The translations under genes and the position numbers were made by a program. The notes under the pieces were generated by a model. The model was not told the DNA's origin. It ran no database searches and worked only from the letters and a program-made list of their open reading frames with translations. A stretch of DNA of 64,000 bases from Dillenia suffruticosa (taxonomy: Eukaryota > Streptophyta > Magnoliopsida > Dilleniales > Dilleniaceae), in contig JAVTVX010000026.1 in NCBI GenBank assembly GCA_033439265.1, forward strand, positions 15,315,001 to 15,379,000, written 5' to 3'. Position 1 is the stretch's first letter, and every line of letters begins with the position of its first letter. Below, piece by piece: positions 25,571-36,800 of the stretch.

Positions 25571-28500
25571 GCTTACAGCTCTTAAAGAGAGAGCAAATGA
25601 GATCCGGATTGAATGAACCCTCACGGAGAGAGGGAGAGAACACGGGGAGTCGAAGAAAAGAGAGAGAGATTAATAAAGTCCGTAGAGGTGAGAAAAATGG
25701 GAGTTTTATATTAAATGCAGACACAGGGAGGGAGGGAGAGAGATGATCTGAGGAAGTTGAGGGGGATGAGAGTAGATCTGGACCGTTGGTTGAGATTGAA
25801 AAGAGGAGAAGCGCGCAATTCACGATTTAACAATAAAATGTTGGGTGGATTTGTTCAATCCTCTCTGTCCTCTGCGCTTTTGCATTTTACACCCTGTGCC
25901 CCTTTTTTTCGTTAAATAAATAAATTTACACCATTTTTATTTACTAATAAAATTTTTGTGGGGGCTGTATGACAATTCACAGCTAATCCCCACCCCAACC
26001 GTATTAATAATAATAATAAAAAAAACTCTTTTTAATTTTTAATTTAATTCAATCCAATTATAATTATATGTGTCCGTATAAAACCTTAACTTAACTAATA
26101 TCATTTTTCTTAAAAATCTCAAATTTAAGATATTATTACTATTTTTTTATTTTTTCATTTGACATATAAATTTGCTTTAAGACTAAATTAATAAATTTCA
26201 TCGTTATATGATTTTTTTTTCTCGATACAACTTTTTGTTGGTGTAATGTAATTAAGATTTTTTAATATCAATAAATCTTTGATAAATTTAAATTTTGGCT
26301 TTGACCTCGTTAATGGGCGGGAGTATGAATGAGTGCCTTGCGTTAACCTTGACAAAACTGAGGCTAGGGCTCGAAATATTCTTCCCGATTCATTTTGAAC
26401 TTGTCAGTGCTACTTATATTTATGGATTTAGTTAATCTTTATCAAAAATAAAATGACAAATCTAATAATTCATATGTTTATGTAGGAGTGAGTATTTAGT
26501 TAAATCGTAATCGAAATAATTAAAATTAAAATAACTTATTTAATTTATTTATATAATTTTTATAATCATAAATTAACGAAATAAAATAAAAACCTACCGA
26601 TTATTTAACCGAATTAAATAATTAATTCGATTCGATTATCCAAATAAACTAAATTATTGAAATCTCTTTATTAGTTGTTTATACACTCCCATTTTTAGAT
26701 TTTTGCCTTTTAGAAATAAAAATATCATACCAAAAATAGAAATGAAAAAATTTTCATTTTTTTTGTTCTCCTATTTAGATTTTTTATTCTTTAAAATTTT
26801 TTATTAATTATGATATTTTTTCTCTTTTAAATTTTAATTATAATATTATAATAATATTTATATAAATAAAAATTATCTAAAAAAATATATAAAATTTTTA
26901 ATTAATTTGATTAATTTGTTTTTTATCTAAACAAATTGTTAAAATATGGTTCAAATAAATTAAATTAAAATTTAATTTTATCTGAAATCAAATTAAATAT
27001 ACGATAAATCATCCCAAATATAAAAAACAGGAAAAAATGATTTTCTCGATAGGCTCCCCGTCTGTCTCAGATTTTTATTTTATTTTTTCTAGTGTTACTT
27101 TAGAATGTTTTTTTTTTCCCCCATTTCACCTAGCGTGTCATTTTAGATAATCAAGAAAGTAATTATTTTTTATTCTTTTTTTAATCCTTAAACTTAATTT
27201 TACTAAACATTTAATTAAGGCCCAGAAAATTAACTTTTTAAAAATTAATTTAAACAGATGATATTATATTTTCAAATTGGTACTCAGAAAGACAATTCTA
27301 GGACCGTAACGACCATTTTACAAATCGCAAGTCCACATCAAAAATTTAGCCCAAGGAATCTGTTCCGCGAACTTAAAACTGAATTTTCATATTCAAGATA
27401 TCAGAAATAATTGCCGAAAGGGGAGGCTTTCAAATACCATAAAAACCAGTAACTTTTAAACTTGCAACTTGTAGGACTTTCTCAGAAAGAGAAAACCCTC
27501 CAAAAATTGGCGTATGCCGCTTTATGCGACGAGCACACGGTATTCTTTAGTAAAAGGCGAAAGAATAGTTCGCTTTGTGCTCATCGCGCGGCTGCGTGAT
27601 TTAATAAGTCGCCTGGTTCGCTTTTTATGGTCCTTCTCCCTTTGCCTTTCTTTTCTTACGAAACAATGTGGGACTAAAATCCCAACCCAAAGCCTCTTCG
27701 AATTCTCTCCTTTCCCAACTCCAAAACTCTGGATATCCCCTAATCCTCCCCTGAAATTTTTGAGCATGAAAGGAAAATCAAACTTTCTTGGTGACTTTTC
27801 CATTCAGTTTTAGTTTGCATCGAACCAAAATTGTTACTCCTCCGTACTTAATAGCTCCACAGAGTTGAAAGAGTAAGAGGGGGGAAGTTTCGTCAAATTA
27901 CCATGGAACTTTTTCAAGCTAATGATATTGTTTAACAAGGGAAGAAACTGAACTTCAGGAACAGTCGTCAATGGTGGAAGTTTTTTTAGTGGAGGCGGTG
28001 GTCGCAATCACCTCAATTTTTTTTCCTTTTCTAATTTCAGTCTTTTATTTCTTAAACCCATCATTACTTGTTTCTTGCTAGATTTAGATGTGGCCTTTTT
28101 AAGCATATTCCATAGAGTTTGGACACTTTTTTATATTGATTTGGGGTGAGAATTTTTATAGCTTTAGAGTTTTGGTGCAGGGAGTTGATTGCACATAATG
28201 TGTTCGATGAAATGCCTCTTAAAGTCATAGGAATTAAAAAAAAGTGCATAACTTGAACATCGGGCTAATTGGGGTGCAAACGCTAATGATTTAAGAGATA
28301 ACTTTGCTGACTTCCCCTCCCCAGCACCAATTATCTGTCCTTCTCCTTGCGGACATTGGGACATTGCAAGGGTCGGCTTTCCTCACCATGTCAGAGCTTA
28401 CGATCTCAGAAGCTTTTTGCCAGATTTGCCCTTGTTTGCTTTCAATTTTTGTTTTATTTTTAATATCATTTCTTTTTTAACTATCTATATCTAAGCAGAA

Positions 28501-29550
28501 TATAACATCTATATTATTCAAAATTAAGTTTAAAGTATATAAATTTTCTAATTGTTAAGCCTTATAGATTAATTAATTGCATAGAAAAAACATTTAATTT
28601 AATTAAACAAATTTTAAAATATTAGATGTGCAAATTAAAATTATTTTTATTATTATGCATATGCAACAAATTTTGTACCATATATTTTCATCGTAAAATA
28701 TAATAATATTTAACATCACTCATGACTCGTGTATAATTTATCATTGATAAAAAAAATTATACTGAAATCTAGCAAAGCAAATTTCATATGCCATTTCACT
28801 CGATATCAAATAAAATAATGTCAATTTCCTTTTTTTTTTTCCTGTTCAGATCTCATCAACACACGATATGTTCAATTTAATCATATTACATGAGATATCA
28901 ATACGTTTTAAGGGTTTTTACTATTTTAATTTATAAATTTAGTATCGAAATTATTTTAATTTATTTTACGAGTTTTGCCCAAATAGATTGATATTAATAT
29001 GAGTGAAACAAAATAAATTCACGAATGAATTAAATCTCCTGATGATAGAGAGGATCCTGGTACAATATGTTTCATGTGGAGGAAAAGGAACAGTTGAAAA
29101 ATTGGTTGTATTCGGGGAGTTGAATTCAATATTTTTATTTATTTATAATTAGTCGTATAATTTTTTTTAGTTAAAATTAAAAATTTATTTAAAATATTAT
29201 ACAAAATACAAATAGAAATATACGAAATTATTATTATTAGAAGTGCGGAGTTTTATAGAAGAGACTGAGATTGTAAAATAAAAGTAGAAATATTAAATTT
29301 TATAAAAAAATTTTTAAATTAGTAGAAATGCAAAGTTTCTCAAATAAAAGTAAAATTTTGTAAAAAAAAAATAAAATTTAAATTATAATTATTATGTATG
29401 GAATAATCATACTTAACTCCAGTAATTAAGCCAAACAAGCGAACCCTGCCCCCGACGTTTAAAACAGCTTAAGACCACCTATTTTCTCGGCCCATGGAAA
29501 GCAACAAATTTATTCACTATATAAATAAAATGTTGGATTTATCGCAGCAC
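25571..29550. other. intergenic DNA between the 14-3-3 gene and tRNA-Ala
   Basis: 25571 to about 25830 is GA-rich and is probably the 5' leader and promoter of the 14-3-3 gene. 25900-27450 is very AT-rich with nothing recognised. 27480-27850 is less AT-rich and has open frames on both strands, but no family I know. Near 28180 a short frame reads NVFDEMPL, like one PPR helix, with nothing around it to support a gene. 28440-29500 is again AT-rich debris. Confidence 0.45.
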
Positions 29551-29623
29551 GGGGATGTAGCTCAAATGGTAGAGCGCTCGCTTTGCATGCGAGAGGTACA
29601 GGGTTCGATCCCCTGCATCTCCA
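29551..29623 (+). tRNA. tRNA-Ala, anticodon UGC
   Basis: A complete 73-base cloverleaf. The acceptor arms GGGGATG and CATCTCC pair with a G3-U70 wobble, the alanine identity element, and the discriminator base is A. The anticodon stem CTCGC/GCGAG encloses TTTGCAT, placing TGC at 29584-29586. The A box (tagctcaaatgg) and B box (ggttcgatccc) are intact, there is no intron, and a T-rich terminator follows at once (ttttcc, then ttttt). It is not of organellar type. Confidence 0.97.
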
Positions 29624-29741
29624 TTTTCCTTTTTATCTCCCATTTCGTATTGTGTCTTTTATCTCCTATTCCCCCACTCTCTCGTATTGTATCTCTACCG
29701 CCGGTTGAAATTTCTTGGGAGCTCTCTCTCTCGATCGATCG

Positions 29742-31250
29742 ATGAAACACAGATTCACAACCATAACCAAAAATCTCACCACCTGTTTTTTACACCCCCA
29801 CAATTTCCGCACCTTCACTACAAACTCAACTAAAGCTCAACTCCCCAATCCAATCGCACCCGTCAATCAAACACACCTTCTCAAAGTCTGCACAATCCTC
29901 TACCAACAACAACAGTCTCCCAAATCAAAACTCTTCTCAAACCTCAAAAAATCCGAATTCGACCTCACCCATGAATTTTTCCTCCAAGTCTGCAACAAAT
30001 TCCCTTATTCATGGAGACCCATTTACAATCTCTTTCAATACTCAGAATCCCACCTGGGTTTTTCTCACTCTTCACTCACACTCAACAAAATGCTTGATGC
30101 TATTGGTAAGTCCAAAAATATCGACCTTTTTTGGCATGTTCTTCACTTGATGGGTTACAGAGGTTTGGTCAATGACAAGACTTTTAAGATTGCCATAAAG
30201 ACGTTGGCTTCATCTAGAGAGTTGAAAAAATGTCTTGAATTTTTCCATTTTATGAATGAACATGGTTGGTATTATAGTTTGGATACTATGAATAAAGTGA
30301 TTGAGACTTTGTGTGGTTGTAAACTTATTGGTGAGGCTAAATTTATTGTTTTCAATTTGAAACCTTGGATTAAGCCAAATGGGGTCACTTATAAATACTT
30401 GCTTTGTGGGTTTTGTGATGTGGCTGATATTTTTGAGGCTTCCAAAATTTGGAATTTGATGGTTGATGATGGGTTTGAACCTGAGATTGACGTGTTTGGG
30501 AAAATGTTAGAGAGATTCTTTAAGAGTAATCAGTTTGATGAAGCTATGAAGCTTTTCCAGAATATGAGAATAAAGAGGTTTAATGAATTAGGTCTTTCAA
30601 GTTATAGGCTCGTGATAAATTGGATGTGTAAGATGGGTAAAATTTCACAGGCTTATGTTTTGTTTGAAGAAATGCAAAAGAGAGGGATTTTAGCTGATAA
30701 TGTGATCCTAGGATCATTAGTTTATGGGCTTGTGTGTAAAGGTAGAGTAAGAGAGGGTTATAAGATTGTTGAAGGGATTGAGAAGCCTGATATAAATGTG
30801 TACCATGGATTGATCAAAGGGTTGCTGAGATTGAAAATGGCAGGTGAAGCTACAGAAGTGTTTAGAGAGATGATAAACAGAGGATGTGAGCCTATAATGC
30901 ATACTTATATCATGCTATTGCAAGGGCATTTGGGGAAGAGGGGGAGGAAAGGGAAAGATCCGCTTGTTAATTTTGATACCATTTTTGTTGGAGGTTTGGT
31001 TAAGGCAGGGAAATCATTGGAAGCTACAAAGTATGTGGAAAGAGTGGTGAACAGAGGAACGGAGGTTCCTAGGTTTGACTATAATAGATTTCTGCATTTT
31101 TATTCAAACAAGGATGGCGTTATCATGTTCGAGGAGATTGGGAAGAAGTTGAGGGAGGTGGGGATGTTTGATCTGGCTGATATATTCACACGATATGGGG
31201 AGAAGATGGCTACAAGAGAGAGGAGGAGAGCCAGGATGGTTAAAACATAA
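29742..31250 (+). CDS. P-type PPR protein, intronless (At1g26500-like)
   Basis: A single exon of 502 residues. I start it at the ATG in gatcgatgaaacac, because the frame upstream has no ATG. The N terminus (MKHRFTTITKNLTTCFLH) is basic with hydroxylated residues and no acids, consistent with organelle import. Degenerate P-class PPR helices run from about residue 113 to 405, for example VTYKYLLCGFCDVADIFEAS, VFGKMLERFFKSNQFDEAMK and VYHGLIKGLLRLKMAGEATE. A conserved tail follows (FDLADIFTRYGEKM, then ERRRAR). No DYW or E domain is present, so an RNA-binding role in processing, stability or translation is more likely than editing. Length and tail match my memory of At1g26500. The tRNA-Ala ends 118 bases before the ATG, and a decayed copy of the C-terminal part lies just downstream. 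Confidence 0.9.
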   Translation: MKHRFTTITKNLTTCFLHPHNFRTFTTNSTKAQLPNPIAPVNQTHLLKVCTILYQQQQSPKSKLFSNLKKSEFDLTHEFFLQVCNKFPYSWRPIYNLFQYSESHLGFSHSSLTLNKMLDAIGKSKNIDLFWHVLHLMGYRGLVNDKTFKIAIKTLASSRELKKCLEFFHFMNEHGWYYSLDTMNKVIETLCGCKLIGEAKFIVFNLKPWIKPNGVTYKYLLCGFCDVADIFEASKIWNLMVDDGFEPEIDVFGKMLERFFKSNQFDEAMKLFQNMRIKRFNELGLSSYRLVINWMCKMGKISQAYVLFEEMQKRGILADNVILGSLVYGLVCKGRVREGYKIVEGIEKPDINVYHGLIKGLLRLKMAGEATEVFREMINRGCEPIMHTYIMLLQGHLGKRGRKGKDPLVNFDTIFVGGLVKAGKSLEATKYVERVVNRGTEVPRFDYNRFLHFYSNKDGVIMFEEIGKKLREVGMFDLADIFTRYGEKMATRERRRARMVKT

Positions 31251-31299
31251 GAAGTTATTCTAACAATGCAACAATGTAGACATCGGTTGTGGCATTGCT

Positions 31300-31720
31300 T
31301 TGTATGCTATATCGATCTTGAATTATGCAGGATCATGTTAATGCAGGAGGCAAAAAGAAGAGATCTCATTCTGTGCATATTCTTGCTGGCCTTGAAGCAT
31401 GCGTTCCTTGCTGCTGCTCTTTGGGATCTTCAAACATTTAAAATGCAGAAGGTGCGGAATATAAATGTCATAGAGGAACAGGATGGCCCAAGTATGTAGA
31501 GAGAATGATGACTAAACAGAATTTGGAGGTTCCTAGGTTTGATTACATAGCTTCTGCATTGTTACTCAAATTAAGAGGGAATAGTGATCTTCGAGGAGAT
31601 CAGGAAGAGGTTTAGGAAAGATAGAAGTTGGATCTGGCTGATAATTTTTTGGAAAGAAGATGGAAACAGGAGAGAAAAGGCAAAGGATGCTGATGAAGCA
31701 ATTGATGCAATTAGCTTATG
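31300..31720 (+). pseudogene. decayed partial copy of the upstream PPR gene tail
   Basis: The best-preserved part, 31494-31700, repeats the end of the PPR coding region in the same order. It has tatgtagagagaatg against tatgtggaaagagtg, then the shared ggaggttcctaggtttga, then cttcgaggagat against gttcgaggagat, then the shared gatctggctgata and gaagatgg. Stops and indels break every frame. The orientation is the same as the parent, whose stop is at 31250, so this is a local tandem duplicate. The stretch 31300-31490 is probably part of it but is too decayed to align by eye. Confidence 0.75.
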
Positions 31721-32317
31721 GTAGTAATTTGCATGCTTCGGAACTTGTTGATGCAGGAGAGGAAATGCAGAAATCATTTCTACAGATTCCCATTTGCTTC
31801 AAAGTAGTCTGACCGTCATGTTTAAAGGTTTCCTTAAGCATATATAGGTAAGGTTCATCAGCAGGTTAATTTATCCTAAGGCTATGGGGGTTCCAACTAT
31901 TGCCTTGTGAAGACGCAGGTTAATTTGCAGATCCATTCTTTCCCCTTTGGAAATTGGCAACTTTTACAGCTGCAGAGTTGCTGGAGCAATGTCCCATGCA
32001 TTTGATATTAGGTTTTTGTTATATCATATGCGATCGATTCTGTTTAATGAATTAGAGAATCCAAAATGAAGCCTGGATGACCAAAACCAAAGATTCTCCT
32101 GGAAGTGTCTGCACTCCGTCTATTGTCAAGTGTCACGCACGGATGCTGATCACAAATTGACAGAAGAGAACACAGTATTTTTCTATTCAATGAAAAGAAC
32201 TGTTAAATTTTGGGACGCAGGGCTGGTTATATTATAACTTTCTGGTCCACGTGTTTGTATGGTTGAATTTTGAGTTATTGCCTTTCAGACTGCCAGTTAA
32301 TAGGCCAGCAAATGCGT

Positions 32318-32363
<46 letters not shown>

Positions 32364-33802
32364 GTGAGAGACAGAGAGTATATGAGGGACAACCTAGTGA
32401 TTATAATCCCCCTCCTCCAATTCTAAGATCCAAGATTTGAATTCTTATATAACCACAAAAGGAGAGGGTGTGTATATGTGTGTTTTACATGGAGAACATA
32501 ACTGTTTTTCATTTAGTAGTTACTTTGACACCCTTTATCAACAGTAGTTGTTCAATACAAGACATGGAATTTTGGGATCAAAATTAATGAAATAAACAAT
32601 AGGTGAAGCAACAAAAATGGATTAATGAATCTCTACAAGTGCCTCGGCAAAGACTGAAATTAAAAAAAAAAAAGGCTAGCTGCAGCTACATTGACGGCGA
32701 ACATTCCGTTAATCTACATCCTCCACGCACTTATGGTATGAGAACAGAAATCTTTACATCCATCAGCTTCGAACTGAGACACCAGACAATCCATGCCCTA
32801 GAAATTTGAATGAGTAAATTATATGGAACCTTGACAGACAGGAGAAGAAAAAAAAAGCATGATATTGTAATCAGATACACTTAAAAACCGATGGAGTCCA
32901 GAGTATGAATATATTCAGCACAGTATCTTTTTAACAAGTCTGATAACTTATGAATGTCTAAACAAAGCTCTGAAAAGTTTTTAACCTTATCCACCTGGAG
33001 CAGTAGGTGAATACCACAGACCAGAAGGAGCTGTATATAAAATGTGTTATCACAGTAATACGTGCTAACCGGCACTACCATTTTTATCCCCATGAACAAA
33101 GCTCCGATTATACTATTGATGTCTGTTGTATCAGAAAGTACTAAATAATAGCTATACCTTGCCATGTACCAAAAGTCATTCTTCTTTATGCAAACACGTT
33201 CATATCAATGAGTGCAAGGCTCCATTTCAATGTGTTAAAACTCACAATAATGTAGTAACAGTAGTGGAGGCCAAAGTACCATACGTAACCATGCCAAGCA
33301 GAATCTTCTGTTTACCTCATAACAACTATACAATGTCAATCCGGTAAGTAATTAAAGAAGAAAAGGGAAATGGTTTGTGGTTGGATAACTAGCAGGTAAT
33401 ATCATATTCATAGTAGCTGAATCCAAATTCAACCATTTCGGTAAAAGCTTGACTATGTTAGGTTTCTAGAATATACGAATTAGAAACTTCATATCATTGA
33501 ACATTCTAACAATAGTAGCATAATGATGACAGAAGTAAAAGCTTAAACTAAGTGCTTATGCTGTTCTAAATTCAGGACAAATGAGAGATAATATAGTGAC
33601 ATATGAAACCCTTACTCTTCTTGTTCTCAAACCAGAAGAATAGCATTATTGAGAGATAATATAGTGACATGGATTTATGATAAAAGAAAAAGGGAAATCC
33701 AATTTTCCTTATCGTATTTGTAACCATTTGCAACAATTTTTCAAGAACTTACTGGAGAAAAAGAATAGAGTCATGGGACCTTGCAGTCCTCCCAAGTAAT
33801 CA
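31721..33802. other. intergenic DNA between the PPR gene and the methyltransferase gene
   Basis: No gene is recognised. It contains the (GT)n(GA)n repeat at 32315-32364. A 19-base direct repeat, gagagataatatagtgaca, occurs at about 33582 and 33653. The right part is presumably 3' UTR and flank of the methyltransferase gene. Confidence 0.5.
32315..32364. repeat. compound (GT)n(GA)n microsatellite
   Basis: Fourteen GT units pass directly into about eleven GA units. It lies intergenic, between the decayed PPR copy and the methyltransferase gene. Confidence 0.95.
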
Positions 33803-36800
33803 TCATTTTTTCAAGAATGGCTTTTGGCAAACAAGTAACCGCTGGTCACTACCATTTTGGAGGTCAATAACTCTCGCTTCCCATCTGAGTTGTGTAGCAA
33901 TTATGCGTGCATTCTCTATGTCTCCCTTTTTATCGGAAAGGACAACCCATCCCTGCAAATCAACCAAATAGAAATCGATGACATAACACTAACGTTTCAG
34001 TAACCATTTTACCAGAGAAACTTTCATCAGTCTGTTATGTTGTCAACAAGCATGTCTAGCATTTAAGTCTACACAAGGTGTTTAACTGGGAAAAGAAACA
34101 AGCACTCCTGCACCATAAAAAAACATAAGCATGAATGCCACGAAGTGAGAGTGGACAGGAGAGGTTTGGAGTTCAGTTCTGCAAAGAGTTTTTGAACAAA
34201 ACAGCTAAGGCTGAGGAATAGGAAAAAGAGGGAAAGCGACCTGTCAATCATAAAAACTACTTTCACCATGCAGGAGCATGGAACAGAATTTCTCCATCAT
34301 GCTTGGACAGGGAAATCGAAATAATAGCATCCAGTTGAATTTTTCGAGCATAATGCATACATAAGATTATACCTCTGGGCGCAAAATCCGATCCATCTCT
34401 AAAAGTAAGTCTAATATACTGCATCCACTTGAAGAAAGATGTGACAAGAGCCCATTTGCATGAAGCATGTCATAGGTTCGAGGATATGTTGGGAAGGGCT
34501 CACACCTGCAAAAGGATATGATGCATAAGTACTGCATGAAATTTATTTTTCCAACTGAGCAACAACACTAAAAAGGATGTCATCATTTCAAAGAGCAGCA
34601 CAATATGAGGGGTCTAAAATTATGACACACATGATGAATAGAATAGGATTCTCATCAGTGACACATTAATCAGGGTCTAGAAGACATCCACATAGCCACA
34701 TCCTGAATATTTGATATGTGGGAGCCAATAGGCTCTTGGATAATTTAACATAAAGAAGCTATAACCATGAAAAAATTCAAGGAACTCACCAGTTGTGCAG
34801 GACACCAGCAAAACCTTGATCAAGAATGAGAGGCAGTGTATTGAGTTCCTCAATGGGGATTACATTCATCACCCATGCAGACTTTTTTGCTTCCACCAAT
34901 GCAGAATTTAAACCCCCATAATGAGCATTCATGTCCATGACATTACGAATCATGTTGTATGGAGGAAGTGGGTCTTCATCTCCTGGTCTCTTTGGATGGT
35001 CAGAGAAAATTAAAGGTGTAAGCAAAGACCAATAATTTCTAACAGCTGATCTCCAAAATTGCAAGTCATCGTAATAATCTTCAGGTTGAACACCTGCAAA
35101 GACAAAACGTTTGAAACAACGTAAATATCCAGAGTATGCCAACAGAAAGTCATTTAGAAAATTAGTTGTATCCTTGGAACAATACTTTCCATGAACTTCA
35201 AGCTCTTCTGCATTCAACTGGGAACTGAAAGACCTATTCTGAATGGGAATCCAGCGTTTGCTTGTGGTCCCACTAATACATGATGCTAGGTTCTGATAAT
35301 AGGTCTCGGCATCATGCTCTTCTTTGCAAAGTGGCACTGCACCCTGCTTGCTGCAAAACAGAATATAAAATGGAAAAGCAATTTCTGAGACCGAGACCAA
35401 TCAACTGAATTATAAGGAAAACAAAAGAATATATCTGGATTGGTTTTCTTTTCCTTTCTTTTCTTTGTTTTGACCTCTTTTTTTTGGGGGGGGGGGGTTG
35501 GTTTAGTTTGGGGATGCAGAACTTTCCCAGGACAAATTACACTCAAACAACCTAGGTACAGCCTTTATGTACACAAAGCAGATCCTCACCTGGAAGTATA
35601 ACATTTAATATCCATTGTTTTCTGCCAGACAAAAGTCTCATCTAGCTGAGATAGAAGAGTCCAACAAATTTTCTGGGCAAATTCTATTATAGCTGTTGCA
35701 GCATTTGCCTTCTTTGAATTCAATGAACCTCCATGTGCTGTGCCAGTTAGTGAGGTTAACACAAAGTACCCCCCAGGCTTCAGCACCCGGTTAACTTCTA
35801 GAAGAAATATCCCACCTGGTTTCCTTAATCATGTCAGTGGAATAATAAATCTACAAACATGAAAAGAGAAGCAACAAATACTTCTATCATTGTAATCTGA
35901 ACTACAAATACTTCTTTATGTATGCATCTGGCATTTGTAACAGAGATTCAGATTAATAGTAAGTTTGGTTTCTTTTTCCCAACTCGTCTACCATCCTTTA
36001 TTCAACCTTGTGCAATCAAACATGCAACTCATCCCAGTAGCTTGAGATATTATTTATTTCTTACTCTATCAAGGCTTCCACACTCAGATAATACTTTCAC
36101 ATGGTACAGTCGCTATTGTGCACGTTTTCACTATATGCAATAGTATGCTAGCACACAGATATAATTAATCGTAGTCATGCTCTCACTGTGCTGAACAAAC
36201 TATAAGACCTGTTGCACCACATTTGATTGATACTAATCATCTGCTTGGCCTGTCAAAAAGCCACCATCATTAGCCTCATGATGTCAAGGTGAAGTTATCC
36301 ACCCACGATATTGAAATGCTCTCGAAAAGAATGGGGAAAGAAAAATGGAAGATATATCTTATGAACCTGGCATGAAATTTCAAAGATTATGGCATATTTG
36401 TGGAGATTCACATTTACTCGATTGTGAAAATTATAGCTTAGTCTTTCCTTATTGTTGTTTTCAATAATAAGTAGTGGGACTACTTGCCTGTTAGGCCTTC
36501 CTGTAATTTTTATTTTCCATATTAGACTAGCCAGAATTTTAGGATTGGATATTTTTATTTGTAGCAGAAATAATGGAATTATTATTTTCCCCTTTTGTCT
36601 TGAAAGGAAGTGCAGTAATTCTCTCAAGGTTCGAGTTCCTAAAACCTCAAGTGTCAGTAAAGTTCTCTCAAACGAGCCTTAAAGATCGCAGGGTTCCCTC
36701 CTACGAGCCTTTATTTTATTTTCGTTAGTTAACATAGGTCACAAAGGAAAAAGATTCCTAAAACAAAACAAGCCAACGAATCCCTACTTAGGTTTCCAAG

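Noticed and set aside
27514..27813. Overlapping open frames on both strands between the 14-3-3 gene and the tRNA
   Set aside because: No recognisable domain, start context or splice structure. Only the lower AT content keeps the frames open.
28180..28215. NVFDEMPL-like PPR helix
   Set aside because: A single eight-residue match with a stop soon after and no neighbouring repeats. Chance, or too small to call a gene.
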